Origin: Nonomuraea thailandensis
GTDB taxonomy: Bacteria; Actinomycetota; Actinomycetes; Streptosporangiales; Streptosporangiaceae
DNA: 64,000 bases
NCBI RefSeq assembly: GCF_024172165.1
Contig: NZ_JAMZEB010000002.1
Span: 12,111,501-12,175,500 of the forward strand
Direction: 5' to 3'
Positions 51,465 to 60,016 of the stretch are shown piece by piece. The translations under genes were made by a program, and so were the position numbers. The notes under the pieces are model-generated. The model was given only the letters and a program-made list of their open reading frames with translations. It was not told where the DNA came from and searched no databases. Positions within the stretch are counted from its first letter, which is position 1. Each line of letters opens with the position of its first letter.

Positions 51465-52379
51465 ATGCAGCGGTTGCGCACGTACGGTTTCGTCGCCGCG
51501 TTCCTCGCCGTTCCCCTCGCGCTCTACACGGTCTTCGTCATCAGCCCCTACGTGCAGGCGTTCCAGCTCTCGCTGACGAGCTGGAACGGATACAGCTCGA
51601 TCGTCCGCTACGTGGGGCTGGACAACTTCGGCCGGCTGCTCGACGACGAGGTCTTCTGGCGGGCCCTGCGCAATCACGGGATCCTGCTGCTGGTGCTGCC
51701 GCTGGCGACCATCGTCATCGCGCTGACGTTCGCCTTCCTCCTCAACCTCGGCGGCGGCACCCGCGGCGCCGGCATGCGGGGGGTCTGGGGATCGGGGTTC
51801 TACCGCGTGGTGTTCTTCTTCCCCCAGGTCCTGGCCGTGGCCGTGGTCGGCGTGCTGTTCCAGGCCGTCTACCGCCCCGACGCGGACGGCGTCGTCAACG
51901 GCGTGCTGGCCCGGTTCGGCATCGATCCCGTCGGCTGGCTCATCGAGCCGGACCTGGCCCTGTGGTCGATCATCGCGGTGATGGTCTGGCAGGCGGTCGG
52001 CTTCTACGTGGTGCTGTTCTCCGCGGGCATGGCCGCCATCCCCAAGGACTACTTCGAGGCGGCCGCGCTGGACGGGGCCGGCCGCGTCCGGCTGTTCTTC
52101 TCGATCACGCTGCCGCTGTTGCGCGACACCGTACAGGTCGGCTGGATCTACCTGGGCATCGCGGCCTTCGACGGGTTCGCGCTCGTCCAGGTGCTGGCGG
52201 GCGACAAGGGCGAGCCCGACGGGGCCACGACCATCCTGCCGATCACCATCTACAACACCGCCTTCTCCTACCAGAAGGTCGGATACGCGTCCGCGATGGG
52301 CGTGGCGCTGTTCTTCCTCACCGTGACGTTCGCGGTGCTGACCCTGCGTACGACCAGGCGTGAGAGGGTTGAGCTGTAG
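51465..52379 (+). CDS. Sugar ABC transporter permease (MalF type)
   Basis: The 304-residue product begins three bases after the binding-protein stop. Six membrane helices are visible. The EAA loop reads YFEAAALDGAGRVRLFFSIT, then LPLLRD, where the ATPase docks. It forms the pore with the next protein. As in other CUT1 importers of actinomycetes, no ATPase gene is present, so a shared MsiK-type ATPase likely serves it. Confidence 0.93.
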   Translation: MQRLRTYGFVAAFLAVPLALYTVFVISPYVQAFQLSLTSWNGYSSIVRYVGLDNFGRLLDDEVFWRALRNHGILLLVLPLATIVIALTFAFLLNLGGGTRGAGMRGVWGSGFYRVVFFFPQVLAVAVVGVLFQAVYRPDADGVVNGVLARFGIDPVGWLIEPDLALWSIIAVMVWQAVGFYVVLFSAGMAAIPKDYFEAAALDGAGRVRLFFSITLPLLRDTVQVGWIYLGIAAFDGFALVQVLAGDKGEPDGATTILPITIYNTAFSYQKVGYASAMGVALFFLTVTFAVLTLRTTRRERVEL

Positions 52380-52381
52380 AG

Positions 52382-53230
52382 ATGGCCTCGCGTAAGGACA
52401 AGGGCCCCGGCCTGCTCGGCGGGCTCTCCCACGTGGCACTGGCCGTCTGGGCCCTGCTGATCGTCGCGCCGCTGCTGTGGACGTTCCTGGCCTCGTTCAA
52501 GAGCAACACCGAGATCTTCGGCGACCCGCTGCAACTGCCCGGCGCGCTGCGGCTGGACGCGTGGGGCCGGGCCTGGGACAAGGCGCACATCGGGCAGTAC
52601 ATGCTGAACACCGTCGTCGTGGTCGTCTTCGGCACGGCCGGCACGATGGTGTTCGGGTCGATGGCGGCGTACGTGCTGGCGCGCTACCGGTTCGCCGGGA
52701 GCAGGCTGATCTACTACTACTTCGTGGCCGGGCTGGCCTTCCCGGTCTTCCTGGCGCTCGGGCCGCTGTTCTTCGTGGTCAAGCAGGTGGGGCTGCTCAA
52801 CAGCCACGTCGGGCTCGTGCTGGTCTACATCGCCTACTCGCTGCCGTTCACGGTGTTCTTCCTGGCGGCGTTCTTCCGCACGCTGCCGGAGGCGGTCGCC
52901 GAGGCCGCGCTGATCGACGGCGCCTCCCACACCCGCACGTTCTTCCAGATCATGGTGCCGATGGCCAGGCCGGGCCTGGTCAGCATCACCATCTTCAACG
53001 TGCTCGGCCAGTGGAACCAGTACCTGCTGCCTCTCGTCCTGCTCGCGGGCGCGCCCGACAAGTGGGTGCTCACCCAGGGCATCGCCCGCATCTCCACGCT
53101 GGCCGGCTACGAGGCGGACTGGCCCGGCCTGTTCGCCGCCCTGTCCATCACCATCCTCCCGGTCATGATCGTGTACATCGTGTTCCAGCGGCAGATCCAG
53201 TCCGGGCTCAGCTCGGGCGCCCTGAAGTAA
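52382..53230 (+). CDS. Sugar ABC transporter permease (MalG type)
   Basis: The 282-residue product starts two bases after its partner. It has six membrane helices and the EAA loop VAEAALIDGASHTRTFFQIM, then VPMARPG. ALLIVAPLLWTFLASFKSNT at the start and IVYIVFQRQIQSGLSSGALK at the end are typical of MalG-like proteins. It completes the importer. Confidence 0.93.
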   Translation: MASRKDKGPGLLGGLSHVALAVWALLIVAPLLWTFLASFKSNTEIFGDPLQLPGALRLDAWGRAWDKAHIGQYMLNTVVVVVFGTAGTMVFGSMAAYVLARYRFAGSRLIYYYFVAGLAFPVFLALGPLFFVVKQVGLLNSHVGLVLVYIAYSLPFTVFFLAAFFRTLPEAVAEAALIDGASHTRTFFQIMVPMARPGLVSITIFNVLGQWNQYLLPLVLLAGAPDKWVLTQGIARISTLAGYEADWPGLFAALSITILPVMIVYIVFQRQIQSGLSSGALK

Positions 53231-53239
53231 CGTGTGGGC

Positions 53240-53524
53240 ATGGACGTCGAGAGCAAGCTGCGCGACCTGCCCCGATGGCGGCGCGAGGGCGAGGCGATCA
53301 AGCGCACGGTCGCCGCGCCCGACTTTCCCACCGCCATCCGCATCGTCGACGAGATCGCGGTCAGGGCGGAGGAGCTCGGCCACCATCCCGACATCGACAT
53401 CCGGTGGCGCGACCTGCACCTGACCCTCACCACCCACGACCAGGGCGGTCTCACCGACCTCGACTTCACGCTGGCCGCCGCGATCGATGACATCGCGGCA
53501 AAACATGGCGCCCAGGCCGAATGA
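53240..53524 (+). CDS. 4a-hydroxytetrahydrobiopterin dehydratase (pterin-4-alpha-carbinolamine dehydratase)
   Basis: The 94-residue product starts at ATG 53240. ELGHHPDIDIRWRDLHLTLT contains the active-site HHP motif and the following strand, and TTHDQGGLTDLDFTLAAAID the late helix. The size is normal for the family. It dehydrates the pterin cofactor formed by aromatic amino acid hydroxylases. It follows the importer by nine bases, but no shared function is evident. Confidence 0.93.
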   Translation: MDVESKLRDLPRWRREGEAIKRTVAAPDFPTAIRIVDEIAVRAEELGHHPDIDIRWRDLHLTLTTHDQGGLTDLDFTLAAAIDDIAAKHGAQAE

Positions 53525-53609
53525 CGGTACGTAGCGGGCCGATCACTCGTTAGAGTGGTGGCCTCTCGGAGTCCCCGTTGCCGGAGGGGCTCGACCCGTG
53601 GGAGGTCCC

Positions 53610-54167
53610 ATGCGCGTGCCCGCGTTCCTGCTCGCCCTCATGACCGCGACGACCGCGCTGGCGGGGGCGTGCGCCGGGCCGCCGGCCCCCGTCCAGAACG
53701 CCAAGACCGCGCCGGACGAGACGGTCAACCTCAACGCCGCCGGCGAGTTCAGCGCCGACGACCCCGGCGCCATCGCCTACGATCGCAAGCTCGCCCCCCA
53801 GGGCGCCCAGGCCAGCGTCACCATCGAGTCCGGCGACGGCCAGACGCGCACCTCGCTCGTCGTCGAGGGCCTGCTGCCCGGCCGCCGCTACGGCGCCCAC
53901 CTGCACACCAAGCCGTGCGGCAGGAAGCCCGACGACGCCGGCCCCCACTACCAGCACCACCCGGGCCGGATCGACGCGGACAGCGAGGTCTGGCTCGACT
54001 TCACCACCGACGACGAGGGCGCGGGCCGCTCCAGCGCCCGGAACGACTGGATGCTGGAACGTGCCAAGCTGCCCGGCTCGCTCGTCATCCACTCCCAGCC
54101 GACCACCACCTCCGGGCCCGAGGTCGGCCAGGCGGGGGCGAGGGTCGCCTGCCTGACCCTGAAATGA
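53610..54167 (+). CDS. Cu/Zn superoxide dismutase-like lipoprotein
   Basis: I chose ATG 53610, with GGGAGG upstream. The 185-residue product has a lipobox (LAGAC) and then a Cu/Zn-SOD fold: RYGAHLHTKPCG (two His), AGPHYQHHPG (bridging and zinc His), WLDFTTDDEGAGRSS, and LPGSLVIHSQPT (last His). A Cys in KPCG and one in VACLTLK could form the family disulfide. The metal sites seem complete, though the zinc Asp is unclear. It probably works outside the membrane against superoxide. Confidence 0.85.
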   Translation: MRVPAFLLALMTATTALAGACAGPPAPVQNAKTAPDETVNLNAAGEFSADDPGAIAYDRKLAPQGAQASVTIESGDGQTRTSLVVEGLLPGRRYGAHLHTKPCGRKPDDAGPHYQHHPGRIDADSEVWLDFTTDDEGAGRSSARNDWMLERAKLPGSLVIHSQPTTTSGPEVGQAGARVACLTLK

Positions 54168-54176
54168 CGGGGCCGC

Positions 54177-54539
54177 TCACCTGATCGCGGCGGCCATCGG
54201 CTGCCACGGGGCGGCATCGAAGATCAGCATGATCGTGCAGATCTTCCCGTCGCGCAGCCGGAAGTGCTCGGCCGTGCGCTGGACGCCGGCGGGCGTCGCC
54301 GTGTGCACGTCGTACACGAGCGTGGCCTCCGACTCGCCGTACAGCTCGCTGATCAGCTCCACCTCCGCCACCACCCGCAGGAAGCCCTCCAGCCCCGCCA
54401 GATGCCCGGCGGGGTCGGCGGAGGTGACGAACGGGCTGCGGAACGAGAACGACTCGGCCGACACCCGCGCCACCGCCGCGGCCACGTCCCCGCGATACCG
54501 GGCGTCGTGGTAGCCCCTGACCACCTCCCGCGTGCTCAC
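54177..54539 (-). CDS. SnoaL-like (NTF2-fold) protein
   Basis: I chose GTG 54539, overlapping the MarR stop (GTGA). The 120-residue product reads VVRGYHDARYRGDVAAAVAR, SFSFRSPFVTSADPAGHLAG, VYDVHTATPAGVQRTAEHFR, a SnoaL-like cone fold. Members are hydrolases, cyclases or binding proteins. Its coupling to a MarR regulator suggests one transcript. Confidence 0.82.
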   Translation of the reverse strand: MSTREVVRGYHDARYRGDVAAAVARVSAESFSFRSPFVTSADPAGHLAGLEGFLRVVAEVELISELYGESEATLVYDVHTATPAGVQRTAEHFRLRDGKICTIMLIFDAAPWQPMAAAIR

Positions 54540-54949
54540 TGGGCGCTCACCTGCCCGCTGAGGTGCTCGGCCAGCCGCTCCTGGTTGACCGCCAGCCGCA
54601 GGCACAGGTGCCGCAGGGTCGCCAGCTCCTCCTCCGTGAAGCCGTGAAAGATCGCCTTCATGGCCATCCGTGACGGCTGCCTGAACGCCTCGATCCAGGC
54701 CCGCCCGTCATCGGTGATCACCGCCCGCACCGCCCGCCGGTCGTCCGAGTCGGGGGTGCGCCGCGCGAGCCCGTCCCGTTCGAGGGTGTCGACCAGCCCG
54801 GTGGCGTTCCTGGGGCTCACGCCGGCCGCCTGGGCCAGCTCGCCGATGCCGGTGCCGCCGTCACCGGCCGAGCTGAGCCGCAGCAGCAGATCCATCGCGC
54901 CCGAGCTGAGCCCGCGCCCCTCGCTGCCGTGCGCGCGCATGCGCTCCAC
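54536..54949 (-). CDS. MarR-family regulator
   Basis: The 137-residue frame starts at GTG 54949; ATG 54940 is equally possible and neither has a good ribosome site. The winged helix is clear: GTGIGELAQAAGVSPRNATG, LVDTLERDGLARRTPDSDDR, RAVRAVITDDGRAW. The N-terminal helix is short for the family. It is 36 bases after the pirin gene on the same strand. A dyad before the pirin gene is its likely operator. Confidence 0.85.
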   Translation of the reverse strand: MERMRAHGSEGRGLSSGAMDLLLRLSSAGDGGTGIGELAQAAGVSPRNATGLVDTLERDGLARRTPDSDDRRAVRAVITDDGRAWIEAFRQPSRMAMKAIFHGFTEEELATLRHLCLRLAVNQERLAEHLSGQVSAQ

Positions 54950-54985
54950 GCCCTGGTGCGCGCTGCAAATGAGGAAGAGGTGTGA

Positions 54986-55954
54986 TCACGCGTGCTGGGC
55001 GGGGATGCTCCCGAGCCGTCCGGCCTTGAAGTCCTCGAACGCCTGCACCAGCTCGGCCTTGGTGTTCATGACGAACGGCCCGTAGTGCGCCACCGGCTCC
55101 CCGATGGGCTCGCCGCCGAGCACGATCACCTCCAGCGGCTCCTTGGCCGCCGAGATCGTGATGCTTCCGGCCTGCGTCGCCAGCCCCGGCCGGTTCCCGA
55201 ACCCCTCGAACACGGCGAGCTGCCCGCCGCTCAGCGGACGCCGCTCCGTGCCCGCGGTGCCGCGCCCGGACAGCACGTACGCCAGGGCGTTGAAGTCCTT
55301 GCGCCACGGCATGACCAGCCGCGCCCCCGGCGAGACGGTGGCGTGCAGCAGCGTGATCGGCGTCTGCGTGCTGCCCGGCCCCACGTGCCCGGCCAGGTCG
55401 CCGGCGATGAGCCGCACCAGTGCCCCGCCGTCGTGGCTGCTCAGCAGCACGACACTGGAGCCGCCGATGTCCTGGTACTGGGGCGCGATCATCTTCTTGG
55501 CGCCCGGCAGGTTCACCCAGAGCTGGATCCCGTGGAAGAGCCCGCCCTGCTGCACGAGCCACTCCGGCGGCGCCTCCTTGTGCAGGATCCCGGCCCCGGC
55601 GGTCATCCACTGCGTGTCGCCGTTGGTGATGGTGCCGCCGCCGCCGTTGGAGTCGAGGTGCTCCATCACGCCGTCGATCATGTACGTGACGGTCTCGAAG
55701 CCCCGGTGCGGGTGCCACGGCGTGCCCTTGGGCTCGCCCGCGGCGTAGTCGACCTCGCCCATCTGGTCCATCATCACGAACGGGTCCAGGTACTCCGGCT
55801 TGATCGCCGCCAGCGCGCGGCGCACGGGGAAGCCCTCGCCCTCGAATCCGCTGGGCGCGGTCTCGACGGCGAGCACCTTGCGTCCCGGCGTACCGGCCTG
55901 CGGCTCGGGCAGGCGGGGGAGGGTGAGCGGGTTCTCTACGGTCACGGCGGGCAT
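54986..55954 (-). CDS. Pirin-family protein
   Basis: The 322-residue product has the pirin signature WHPHRGFETVTYMIDGVMEH, with the metal His residues, Glu in TAGAGILHKEAPPEWL (here GIxHxE), and a C-terminal cupin (VAHYGPFVMNTKAELVQAFE). Bacterial pirins can oxidise quercetin-like flavonoids or act as redox-linked cofactors. It heads a transcript with MarR and SnoaL-like genes. Confidence 0.93.
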   Translation of the reverse strand: MPAVTVENPLTLPRLPEPQAGTPGRKVLAVETAPSGFEGEGFPVRRALAAIKPEYLDPFVMMDQMGEVDYAAGEPKGTPWHPHRGFETVTYMIDGVMEHLDSNGGGGTITNGDTQWMTAGAGILHKEAPPEWLVQQGGLFHGIQLWVNLPGAKKMIAPQYQDIGGSSVVLLSSHDGGALVRLIAGDLAGHVGPGSTQTPITLLHATVSPGARLVMPWRKDFNALAYVLSGRGTAGTERRPLSGGQLAVFEGFGNRPGLATQAGSITISAAKEPLEVIVLGGEPIGEPVAHYGPFVMNTKAELVQAFEDFKAGRLGSIPAQHA

Positions 55955-55991
55955 GTCGCGCTCCTTCCAGCGGGTCTGCCCGGCTCAACCA

Positions 55992-56007
55992 AGTTGATTA
56001 TTCAACT
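55992..56007. promoter_or_regulatory. MarR-type operator before pirin gene
   Basis: AGTTGA and TCAACT flank TTAT, a perfect 16-base dyad 37 bases upstream of the pirin start. AT-rich TTGA/TCAA half sites are the usual MarR target, and the MarR gene is in the same operon, so autoregulation is likely. Confidence 0.65.
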
Positions 56008-56032
56008 ATTCCTGGCGAGACCCCGCCGGGGG

Positions 56033-56878
56033 TCAGCCGAAGACCGCGGGAGGCGGGACGGGCGCGATGACCGGGTCGCCGTCCCTGATGGGCGCGGCGC
56101 CGGCGACGAAGTTGGTCAGCGCCTCCCCGTGCACGCACCGCGCCTGCGTGAGGCCGCCCGCCGCCCTCCTGGTCAGCAGCTCCAGCGGGAGCTCCGTCCT
56201 CGACGCGGCCACGATCAGGTTGCCGAAGCGGCGGCCCCGCATGATGCCCGGCTCGGCCATCAGGGCCACGTGCCTGAACGTGCCCGTCACCGTGGCCAGC
56301 AGGCGCCTGGCGAAGGCCAGCCCCTTGCCGTCGGCCATGTTGATCAGGAGGGTGCCTTCGGGGCGGAGGATCCTGGCGAGGTCGCCCATGTACTCGGCCG
56401 TCGCCAGCTCCACCGGCATCGTCGCGCCCGTGAACGCGTCGAGCACCACCAGGTCGGCCGTCTCGTCCCAGACCTTGGCGGTGCCCTCCCTGCCGCCGGC
56501 GACGATGACCTTCAGCCGGGGCACCGAGCGCAGGTCGAGCTGCTCGCGCACCAGGTTGACCAGCAGGCCGTCGGGCTCGATGACGATGTGCCTGGAGCCG
56601 GTGCGGGTGGCGGTGACGTAGCGGGGGATCGTGCAGGCGCCGCCGCCCACGTGGACACAGCTCAACGGCCCTTCTGACAAAAGGTCGATCACATCCGCCA
56701 TGAGTCGTACATACTCGAATTCCAGAAATGTCGGGTCTTGAAGATCTACATACGACTGAGGTACGCCATCCTTGGACAGCACCCAGCCGTCCTGCCTGTC
56801 CAGATCCCGGAGCAGCTCGACCTCGCCGAACGTCACCGGGTACAGGCCAGGCATCGGTTCACGCTGTCCACGAGCCAC
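56033..56878 (-). CDS. Spermidine synthase-like SAM-dependent protein
   Basis: I chose GTG 56878 because GGGAGGGG lies six to seven bases upstream; ATG 56854 is in frame. The 281-residue product has DGVPQSYVDLQDPTFLEFEY, VRLMADVIDLLSEGPLSCVH, VGGGACTIPRYVTA (SAM-type motif I), HIVIEPDGLLVNLVREQLDL, and ADLVVLDAFTGATMPVELAT. The pattern matches stand-alone spermidine-synthase-like proteins of actinobacteria. The catalytic Asp (VVLDAF) is kept, but whether it makes polyamines is unproven. Confidence 0.85.
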   Translation of the reverse strand: MARGQREPMPGLYPVTFGEVELLRDLDRQDGWVLSKDGVPQSYVDLQDPTFLEFEYVRLMADVIDLLSEGPLSCVHVGGGACTIPRYVTATRTGSRHIVIEPDGLLVNLVREQLDLRSVPRLKVIVAGGREGTAKVWDETADLVVLDAFTGATMPVELATAEYMGDLARILRPEGTLLINMADGKGLAFARRLLATVTGTFRHVALMAEPGIMRGRRFGNLIVAASRTELPLELLTRRAAGGLTQARCVHGEALTNFVAGAAPIRDGDPVIAPVPPPAVFG

Positions 56879-56905
56879 GTCTGATCCCCTCCCTGGGAGT
56901 ACCGT

Positions 56906-58438
56906 ATGGCACGGCGAAGGCTGATTGTGCTCGTTATCGCGCTTGTCGCGGTAGTCGGGGCGGGTGCTTTCGCCATCGTGGCGTCGAACCGGGTCAAGGG
57001 CAGCGCCGCCCAGACGGCCGAGGCGTACTTCGACGCCTGGCGCCGGGGGAACGTGACGGCGATGGAGCGGCTGGTGTACCAGGCTCCGTCCGACTTCTCC
57101 GTACGGCACCGGAAACTGAGCGACGAACTGCACGTGGAGTCCCTCCAGCTCACCCCCGGCCAGTTGCGCAGCAGGGGCGAGCAGACGGCCGAGGTGCCGT
57201 TCTCGGGGCTGCGCAGGCTCAGCGAGCTGGGTGACTGGCCGTTCGACGGCACGCTGCGGCTGGCCGTGCGGGACCGCTCGTGGAAGGTGTTATGGGCTCC
57301 CGAGACGCTGCACCCGCTGCTCAAGGACGGCGGCACGCTGGCGCTGGAGGAGGTGGAGACCTCGGCGGCCGAGCTGGTCACCAGCGAGGGCGACAAGATC
57401 CCGAACGACAGCTACGCCGAGGCGTACCTGGACCCGCTCAAGCCCGAGTTCGAGGAGGTCAACTACGGCTGGGCGCTGGTGTCGAAGGTGCCGGGTCAGC
57501 CGGACCGGACATTGCTGCACCGCGAGCCCAAGGCGAACGTCGAGCGCACCACGCTCTCGCGGGCCGTCCAGGCGGCGGCGGCGCGGGCGCTGGACGGCGT
57601 GGCGGACTCCACGATCATCGTCGTCCGGCCGAGCACCGGCGAGATCCTCGCGCTGGCCGACCGCCTGGGGGACAACTACAGCGCCGTGCGCGACGTGTTC
57701 CCGCCCGGCTCCACCTTCAAGACGATCACCGCGGCGGCGTTGCTCAAGGGCGGGCTCGACCCGGCGGCCCAGGTCGGCTGCCCCGGCACGTACCAGATCC
57801 CGTTCCACGGGGCCATGAGCAACGACGGCGAGGTGGACCGCGGCGTCGTCACGTTCACCGACGCCTTCGCCCACTCCTGCAACACCACGTTCGTCGAGCA
57901 GGCGACCACCAGGCTGACGGGGGAGGAGCTGAGTAGGACGGCGGACGAGTGGGGGTTCGGCCGGCCGATCGCGACCGGCATCGGCGGCACCTGCGGCACC
58001 GTGCCCCGGACCGACGACCTCGACATGCTGGCGGCCGACGCCATCGGCCAGGGCGAGGTGGTCGCCACCCCGCTCTGCATGGCCGCGCTCGCCGCCGCCG
58101 TCCAGAGCGGCACCTGGCGCTCGCCGCGGTTGCTGTCGCCGGAGCAGGTGCGCCGCATCGACGGCACCCCGCACGAGGACGTCCCGATGGACGAGAACGT
58201 CGTGGCGGCGCTCAGGGACATGATGGCGGCCGTCGTCGACTACGGGACGGCGGGTGAGGCGGGGCTTCCCGAGGGGGTCGCGGGCAAGACGGGGACGGCC
58301 GAGGTGGAGGGCGAGACGTCGCACGCCTGGTTCATCGGCTACCGCGATGATCTGGCGTTCTGCGTCTTCGTCCGGCACGGCGGGTCCGGAAGGTCGACCG
58401 CTGTCCCCATTGCCGCCCGTTTCTTCAAGGGGCTCTAA
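56906..58438 (+). CDS. Penicillin-binding protein with NTF2-like (MecA_N) domain
   Basis: The 510-residue product has an N-terminal membrane helix (7-28), an NTF2-like domain (about 35-145, AAQTAEAYFDAWRRGNVTAM), a dimer/linker part and a transpeptidase. The catalytic motifs are STFK (269-272), SCN (324-326) and KTG (461-463). Such class B enzymes crosslink peptidoglycan outside the membrane; the MecA-like front is often linked to low beta-lactam affinity. It stands alone here. Confidence 0.93.
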   Translation: MARRRLIVLVIALVAVVGAGAFAIVASNRVKGSAAQTAEAYFDAWRRGNVTAMERLVYQAPSDFSVRHRKLSDELHVESLQLTPGQLRSRGEQTAEVPFSGLRRLSELGDWPFDGTLRLAVRDRSWKVLWAPETLHPLLKDGGTLALEEVETSAAELVTSEGDKIPNDSYAEAYLDPLKPEFEEVNYGWALVSKVPGQPDRTLLHREPKANVERTTLSRAVQAAAARALDGVADSTIIVVRPSTGEILALADRLGDNYSAVRDVFPPGSTFKTITAAALLKGGLDPAAQVGCPGTYQIPFHGAMSNDGEVDRGVVTFTDAFAHSCNTTFVEQATTRLTGEELSRTADEWGFGRPIATGIGGTCGTVPRTDDLDMLAADAIGQGEVVATPLCMAALAAAVQSGTWRSPRLLSPEQVRRIDGTPHEDVPMDENVVAALRDMMAAVVDYGTAGEAGLPEGVAGKTGTAEVEGETSHAWFIGYRDDLAFCVFVRHGGSGRSTAVPIAARFFKGL

Positions 58439-58484
58439 CCTCTGGCGGCCCGCTTTCAGCGGGACGGCACAGGTTCGCGGCTTT

Positions 58485-58510
58485 TGCAACCTACGGTACC
58501 GTAGGTTGCA
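58485..58510. promoter_or_regulatory. Perfect 26-base palindrome abutting the TrhA start codon
   Basis: TGCAACCTACGGT is followed at once by its exact reverse complement, whose last A is the A of ATG 58510. ACCTACGGTACCGTAGGT-type sites are TetR operators. No ribosome site fits, so the mRNA is probably leaderless and the operator covers its first base. Confidence 0.8.
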
Positions 58511-59157
58511 TGACGACCATCACCGTCAAGCCGAGGCTGCGAGGCTGGTTGCACGCCGGAGCGCTGCCTGTGACCTTGATCGCCGGCTTCGTGCTCGTGG
58601 CGCTCGGCCCCACCTTGCAGGCCCGTCTGGCCTCGACGATCTACGCCATCACGTCGGCCCTGTTGTTCGGCATCTCCGCCACCTACCACCGCAGCACGCT
58701 GGGCCCGCGGCTGGCGGAGTTCCTGCGCAGGATCGATCACGCGAACATCTACCTGATCATCGCGGGCACCTACACCCCGTTCGCCCTGCTGGCGCTCGAC
58801 GGTGTGCCGCGGGTGGCGGTGTTGTCGGTGATCTGGGGCGGGGCGCTGGCCGGAGTGATGTTCCGGGTGTTGTGGATGAGCGCCCCGCGCTGGCTCTACA
58901 CGGTGCTCTACCTGGCGCTGGGCTGGACCGCGATCTTCGTGATGCCGCAGTTGCTCGAAGGCGCGGGGGTGGCCGCCGTCGTGCTGGTGGCGGTGGGCGG
59001 CGTGTTCTACTCGGCCGGCGCCGTCGTGTACGGCCTGCGCCGCCCCGACCCGTCACCCCGCTGGTTCGGCTTCCACGAGGTCTTCCACGCGTTCACGATC
59101 GCCGCCTACCTGGTGCAGTACATCGCGGTGTCGATCGTCGTCTACTCCCACGGCTGA
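58510..59157 (+). CDS. Hemolysin III/TrhA (PAQR-type) membrane protein
   Basis: The 215-residue product has seven predicted membrane helices. Family marks are FGISATYHRSTLGPRLAEFL (first His), RRIDHANIYLIIAGTYTPFA (DH-A-IY, then G-YTP) and RWFGFHEVFHAFTIAAYLVQ (two further His). These His and Asp residues hold a metal in PAQR proteins. Bacterial TrhA controls membrane energetics or fatty-acid fluidity. It seems controlled by a TetR repressor through the palindrome over its start. Confidence 0.93.
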   Translation: MTTITVKPRLRGWLHAGALPVTLIAGFVLVALGPTLQARLASTIYAITSALLFGISATYHRSTLGPRLAEFLRRIDHANIYLIIAGTYTPFALLALDGVPRVAVLSVIWGGALAGVMFRVLWMSAPRWLYTVLYLALGWTAIFVMPQLLEGAGVAAVVLVAVGGVFYSAGAVVYGLRRPDPSPRWFGFHEVFHAFTIAAYLVQYIAVSIVVYSHG

Positions 59158-59164
59158 TCCGCCC

Positions 59165-59863
59165 TCAGGGGGTCGCGACCTCCAGGTCGCCCGAGTCGCT
59201 GGTCAGCTCGATCGAGCGCGGCGCCGAGGGGTCGGCGGTCGCGGTGATCTCCTTGCCCCCTGAGTCCGTCCGCGCCTCGATGGCGTACGGCCCGTCAGGC
59301 ACGTGGATCTCGGTGCGCCCCGAGTCCGTCGAGGTCGTGACCTTGTCGGGCTGACCGGTGAAGGTCAGCGTCATGTCGCCCGAGTCCGTCCGGGCGACGA
59401 CCTGCCTGCCCGTCAGCCCGCCGGCCTCGATGGCGCCCGAGTCGCTCGAGGCATCCAGCTCGCCCGACAGGTTCTTCAGCGTGAGGTCCCCGGAGTCGGT
59501 GCCCGCCCTGACGCGCAGCCCCTTGGGCACCTCGATCCGGTAGCTCACGTCGCAGGACACCCCCACGGCGCCGAAGCCCCAGGTGGTGGGGCAGGTGAAC
59601 GCCAACTCCAGCGTGTCGCCGCGTACCTGGTGGGTGGCCTTGGGCTTGTTGTCCTTGCGCCAGACCAGCCGCTCGCTGACGTGGATGCCGCTGCGGTCGG
59701 ACTCGACCACCTCGACGGTGCCGGAGTCGGCCTCGACGTGCAGGGCCGCCACCTTGTCCGTGACGTCGTACGACACGGTGTCCTCGCTGTGCTCACCGAC
59801 GCCGCAGCCGGCCAGCACCGTGGCGAGCCCCAGCAGGCCCGCGATCAACGCCGTTCTCCTCAT
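59165..59863 (-). CDS. DUF4097-like lipoprotein with repeated DSG strands
   Basis: The 232-residue product has a lipoprotein signal (LATVLAGC) and then a beta-solenoid-like body. VEADSGTVEVVESDRSGIHV, then TDSGDLTLKNLSGELDASSD, TDSGDMTLTFTGQPDKVTTS and TDSGGKEITATADPSAPRSI share a D-S-G every 18-22 residues, typical of DUF4097/adhesin-like putative surface proteins. The single Cys pair (FTCPTTWGF, VSCDVSY) may form a disulfide. Function unknown; envelope stress genes often carry it. Confidence 0.85.
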   Translation of the reverse strand: MRRTALIAGLLGLATVLAGCGVGEHSEDTVSYDVTDKVAALHVEADSGTVEVVESDRSGIHVSERLVWRKDNKPKATHQVRGDTLELAFTCPTTWGFGAVGVSCDVSYRIEVPKGLRVRAGTDSGDLTLKNLSGELDASSDSGAIEAGGLTGRQVVARTDSGDMTLTFTGQPDKVTTSTDSGRTEIHVPDGPYAIEARTDSGGKEITATADPSAPRSIELTSDSGDLEVATP

Positions 59864-59961
59864 GACAGAAACCCTAGGGCGCTGGTGGGAGCCGCGGCAT
59901 TGCCGCCGCCACCCTGATGCCCGGTAGGGCCAGCCCTACCGCCCCTTCCCTCGCCACCGAA

Positions 59962-59977
59962 AAAGTGATATCACTTT
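59962..59977. promoter_or_regulatory. Palindrome before SPFH operon
   Basis: AAAGTGATATCACTTT is a perfect 16-base dyad 40 bases before the SPFH start. The RHH protein encoded in the operon could bind it, as RHH repressors favour short palindromes, or a GntR-type regulator from elsewhere could. It lies in the likely promoter. Confidence 0.65.
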
Positions 59978-60016
59978 GCTATCGAGATGAAGTCACACAG
60001 AGCGGGAGGAAAGACG

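Noticed and set aside
50007..52439. 810-residue minus-strand frame over the sugar importer
   Set aside because: It spans two well-supported genes on the other strand and has no recognisable content.
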